Shown here: piece after piece, positions 6,307 to 6,970 of the stretch | Layout of the letters: each line of letters begins with the position of its first letter | Numbering within the stretch: the first letter of the stretch is position 1 | NCBI GenBank assembly: GCA_028290765.1 | Contig: JAQGJF010000247.1 | Span: 1-6,970, forward strand | Length of the DNA: 6,970 nucleotides | DNA from: Tardiphaga sp. | GTDB taxonomy: Bacteria > Pseudomonadota > Alphaproteobacteria > Rhizobiales > Xanthobacteraceae | Direction: 5' to 3' | Program-made: the position numbers and the translations under genes | The notes under the pieces: generated by a model | What the model saw: the letters and a program-made list of their open reading frames with translations, nothing else | Databases searched by the model: none | What the model was told of the DNA's origin: nothing

Positions 6307-6969
6307 TCAAATTCCGGCGTTGTATTTCTTGATCGCCGCCTGCAGATCGGCATCGATCTGGGCGGGATCGCTCCCCACCTTCTTCACCGCCTCCGCCCAA
6401 CTCTCATGCAGCGGCTCGACGACCTTCTTCCACTGCGCGAGCTGGTCGTCAGTCAGCTTGTAGATCTCGTGATCCGCCAGCGCCTTCATCCTGGTTCGGC
6501 CGTTGATCTCGAATTCCGTCGACGGCTCGGATATCTTCATTGACCACTCCGGCGAGCAATGATCGTCGAGCACCTTCTTCTGCGCCTCCGACATCGAGTT
6601 GTAGACCCGGGTATTGACGTTGAAGGTGAACACCTGCGTGTAGAGCGCCACGTCGATGTGGTACTTCACCGCCTTGTCGATGCCGAACAGGAAGAGCGAG
6701 CCCCACGGGAAGGCGAGCGCGTCGGCGACGCCACGCTCAAGCGCATCGCGCGATTCCGGCGCCGACGCCTGCACATTGGCGCCCCCCAGCAGTTTGATCA
6801 TCTCGGCGACACCGCTCTGCGCCGGACGCACTTTCAGTCCGCTGAGATCCGACGGCAACACGATCTTCTTCTTGCTGTGCAATGTGCCCGGATCCTGAAC
6901 GAAGGCCAGACACAGCCTGGTATCCTTCATCTCGGTCGGCGCGTATTTCCGGTACCACTCGTCGAAGGC
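6307..6969 (-). CDS. dctP: TRAP transporter substrate-binding protein DctP, 3' part
   Basis: The C-terminal 220 residues of a TRAP periplasmic solute receptor (DctP/SBP_bac_7 family); the signal peptide and roughly the first 110-130 residues lie beyond the right edge. The frame is open to the window end, so the Met at 6930 is internal. Family features: KKIVLPSDLSGLKVRPAQS, with the conserved arginine in KVRP that in this family typically pairs with the substrate carboxylate; NVQASAPESRDALERGVADA, like 'P-p-s-v--AL--GvvDG' ; FNVNTRVYNSMSEAQKKVL, the family's 'n---wd-Ls-e-q--i' helix; and a C-terminal helix ending AAIKKYNAGI. It heads the dctPQM order seen in most TRAP operons, and any promoter lies outside the window. 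The ligand is probably a carboxylate, but the binding-pocket residues visible here do not identify it. Confidence 0.93.
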   Translation of the reverse strand, partial: AFDEWYRKYAPTEMKDTRLCLAFVQDPGTLHSKKKIVLPSDLSGLKVRPAQSGVAEMIKLLGGANVQASAPESRDALERGVADALAFPWGSLFLFGIDKAVKYHIDVALYTQVFTFNVNTRVYNSMSEAQKKVLDDHCSPEWSMKISEPSTEFEINGRTRMKALADHEIYKLTDDQLAQWKKVVEPLHESWAEAVKKVGSDPAQIDADLQAAIKKYNAGI

Positions 6970-6970
6970 C

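Overview
The window looks like the chromosome of a high-GC alphaproteobacterium, most likely Bradyrhizobium or a relative. This rests on the strong G/C bias at third codon positions, tightly overlapping operons, and the combination of Liv-type ABC, TRAP and Bug/TctC transport genes with an acyl-CoA synthetase. The genus is an inference; no marker gene is present.

Layout: two gene blocks converge at about 1935-2066. On the + strand, positions 2-1934 hold the end of a branched-chain amino acid/amide-type ABC importer operon: the 3' part of the permease livM, then the ATPases livG and livF, joined by start/stop overlaps. On the - strand, reading from the right edge leftwards, there is a TRAP transporter (dctP 3' part, dctQ, dctM), then a 48-codon remnant resembling the end of a thiamine-pyrophosphate enzyme, an intact 509-residue acyl-CoA synthetase, the first ~89 codons of a nitronate monooxygenase, and the last ~109 codons of a Bug/TctC-type periplasmic binding protein.

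How the genes fit together: the TRAP system would import a carboxylate across the inner membrane using an ion gradient, and the adenylate-forming ligase could activate that or a related acid to its CoA thioester. The Liv system could bring in amino acids, amides or aromatic acids. The substrates cannot be read from the sequence.

The most unusual part is between about 2067 and 4353. On either side of the intact ligase there is a gene remnant that looks like a deletion scar. At about 2398-2402 the nitronate monooxygenase 5' part is joined, out of frame, to the TctC 3' part. At 4207-4353 a start region and a C-terminal tail of a TPP enzyme appear to be joined with the catalytic body missing. I read this as an eroding catabolic operon rather than a new system. 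I see no RNA genes, insertion sequences, CRISPR arrays or convincing promoters, and no gene-free stretch longer than about 130 bases.
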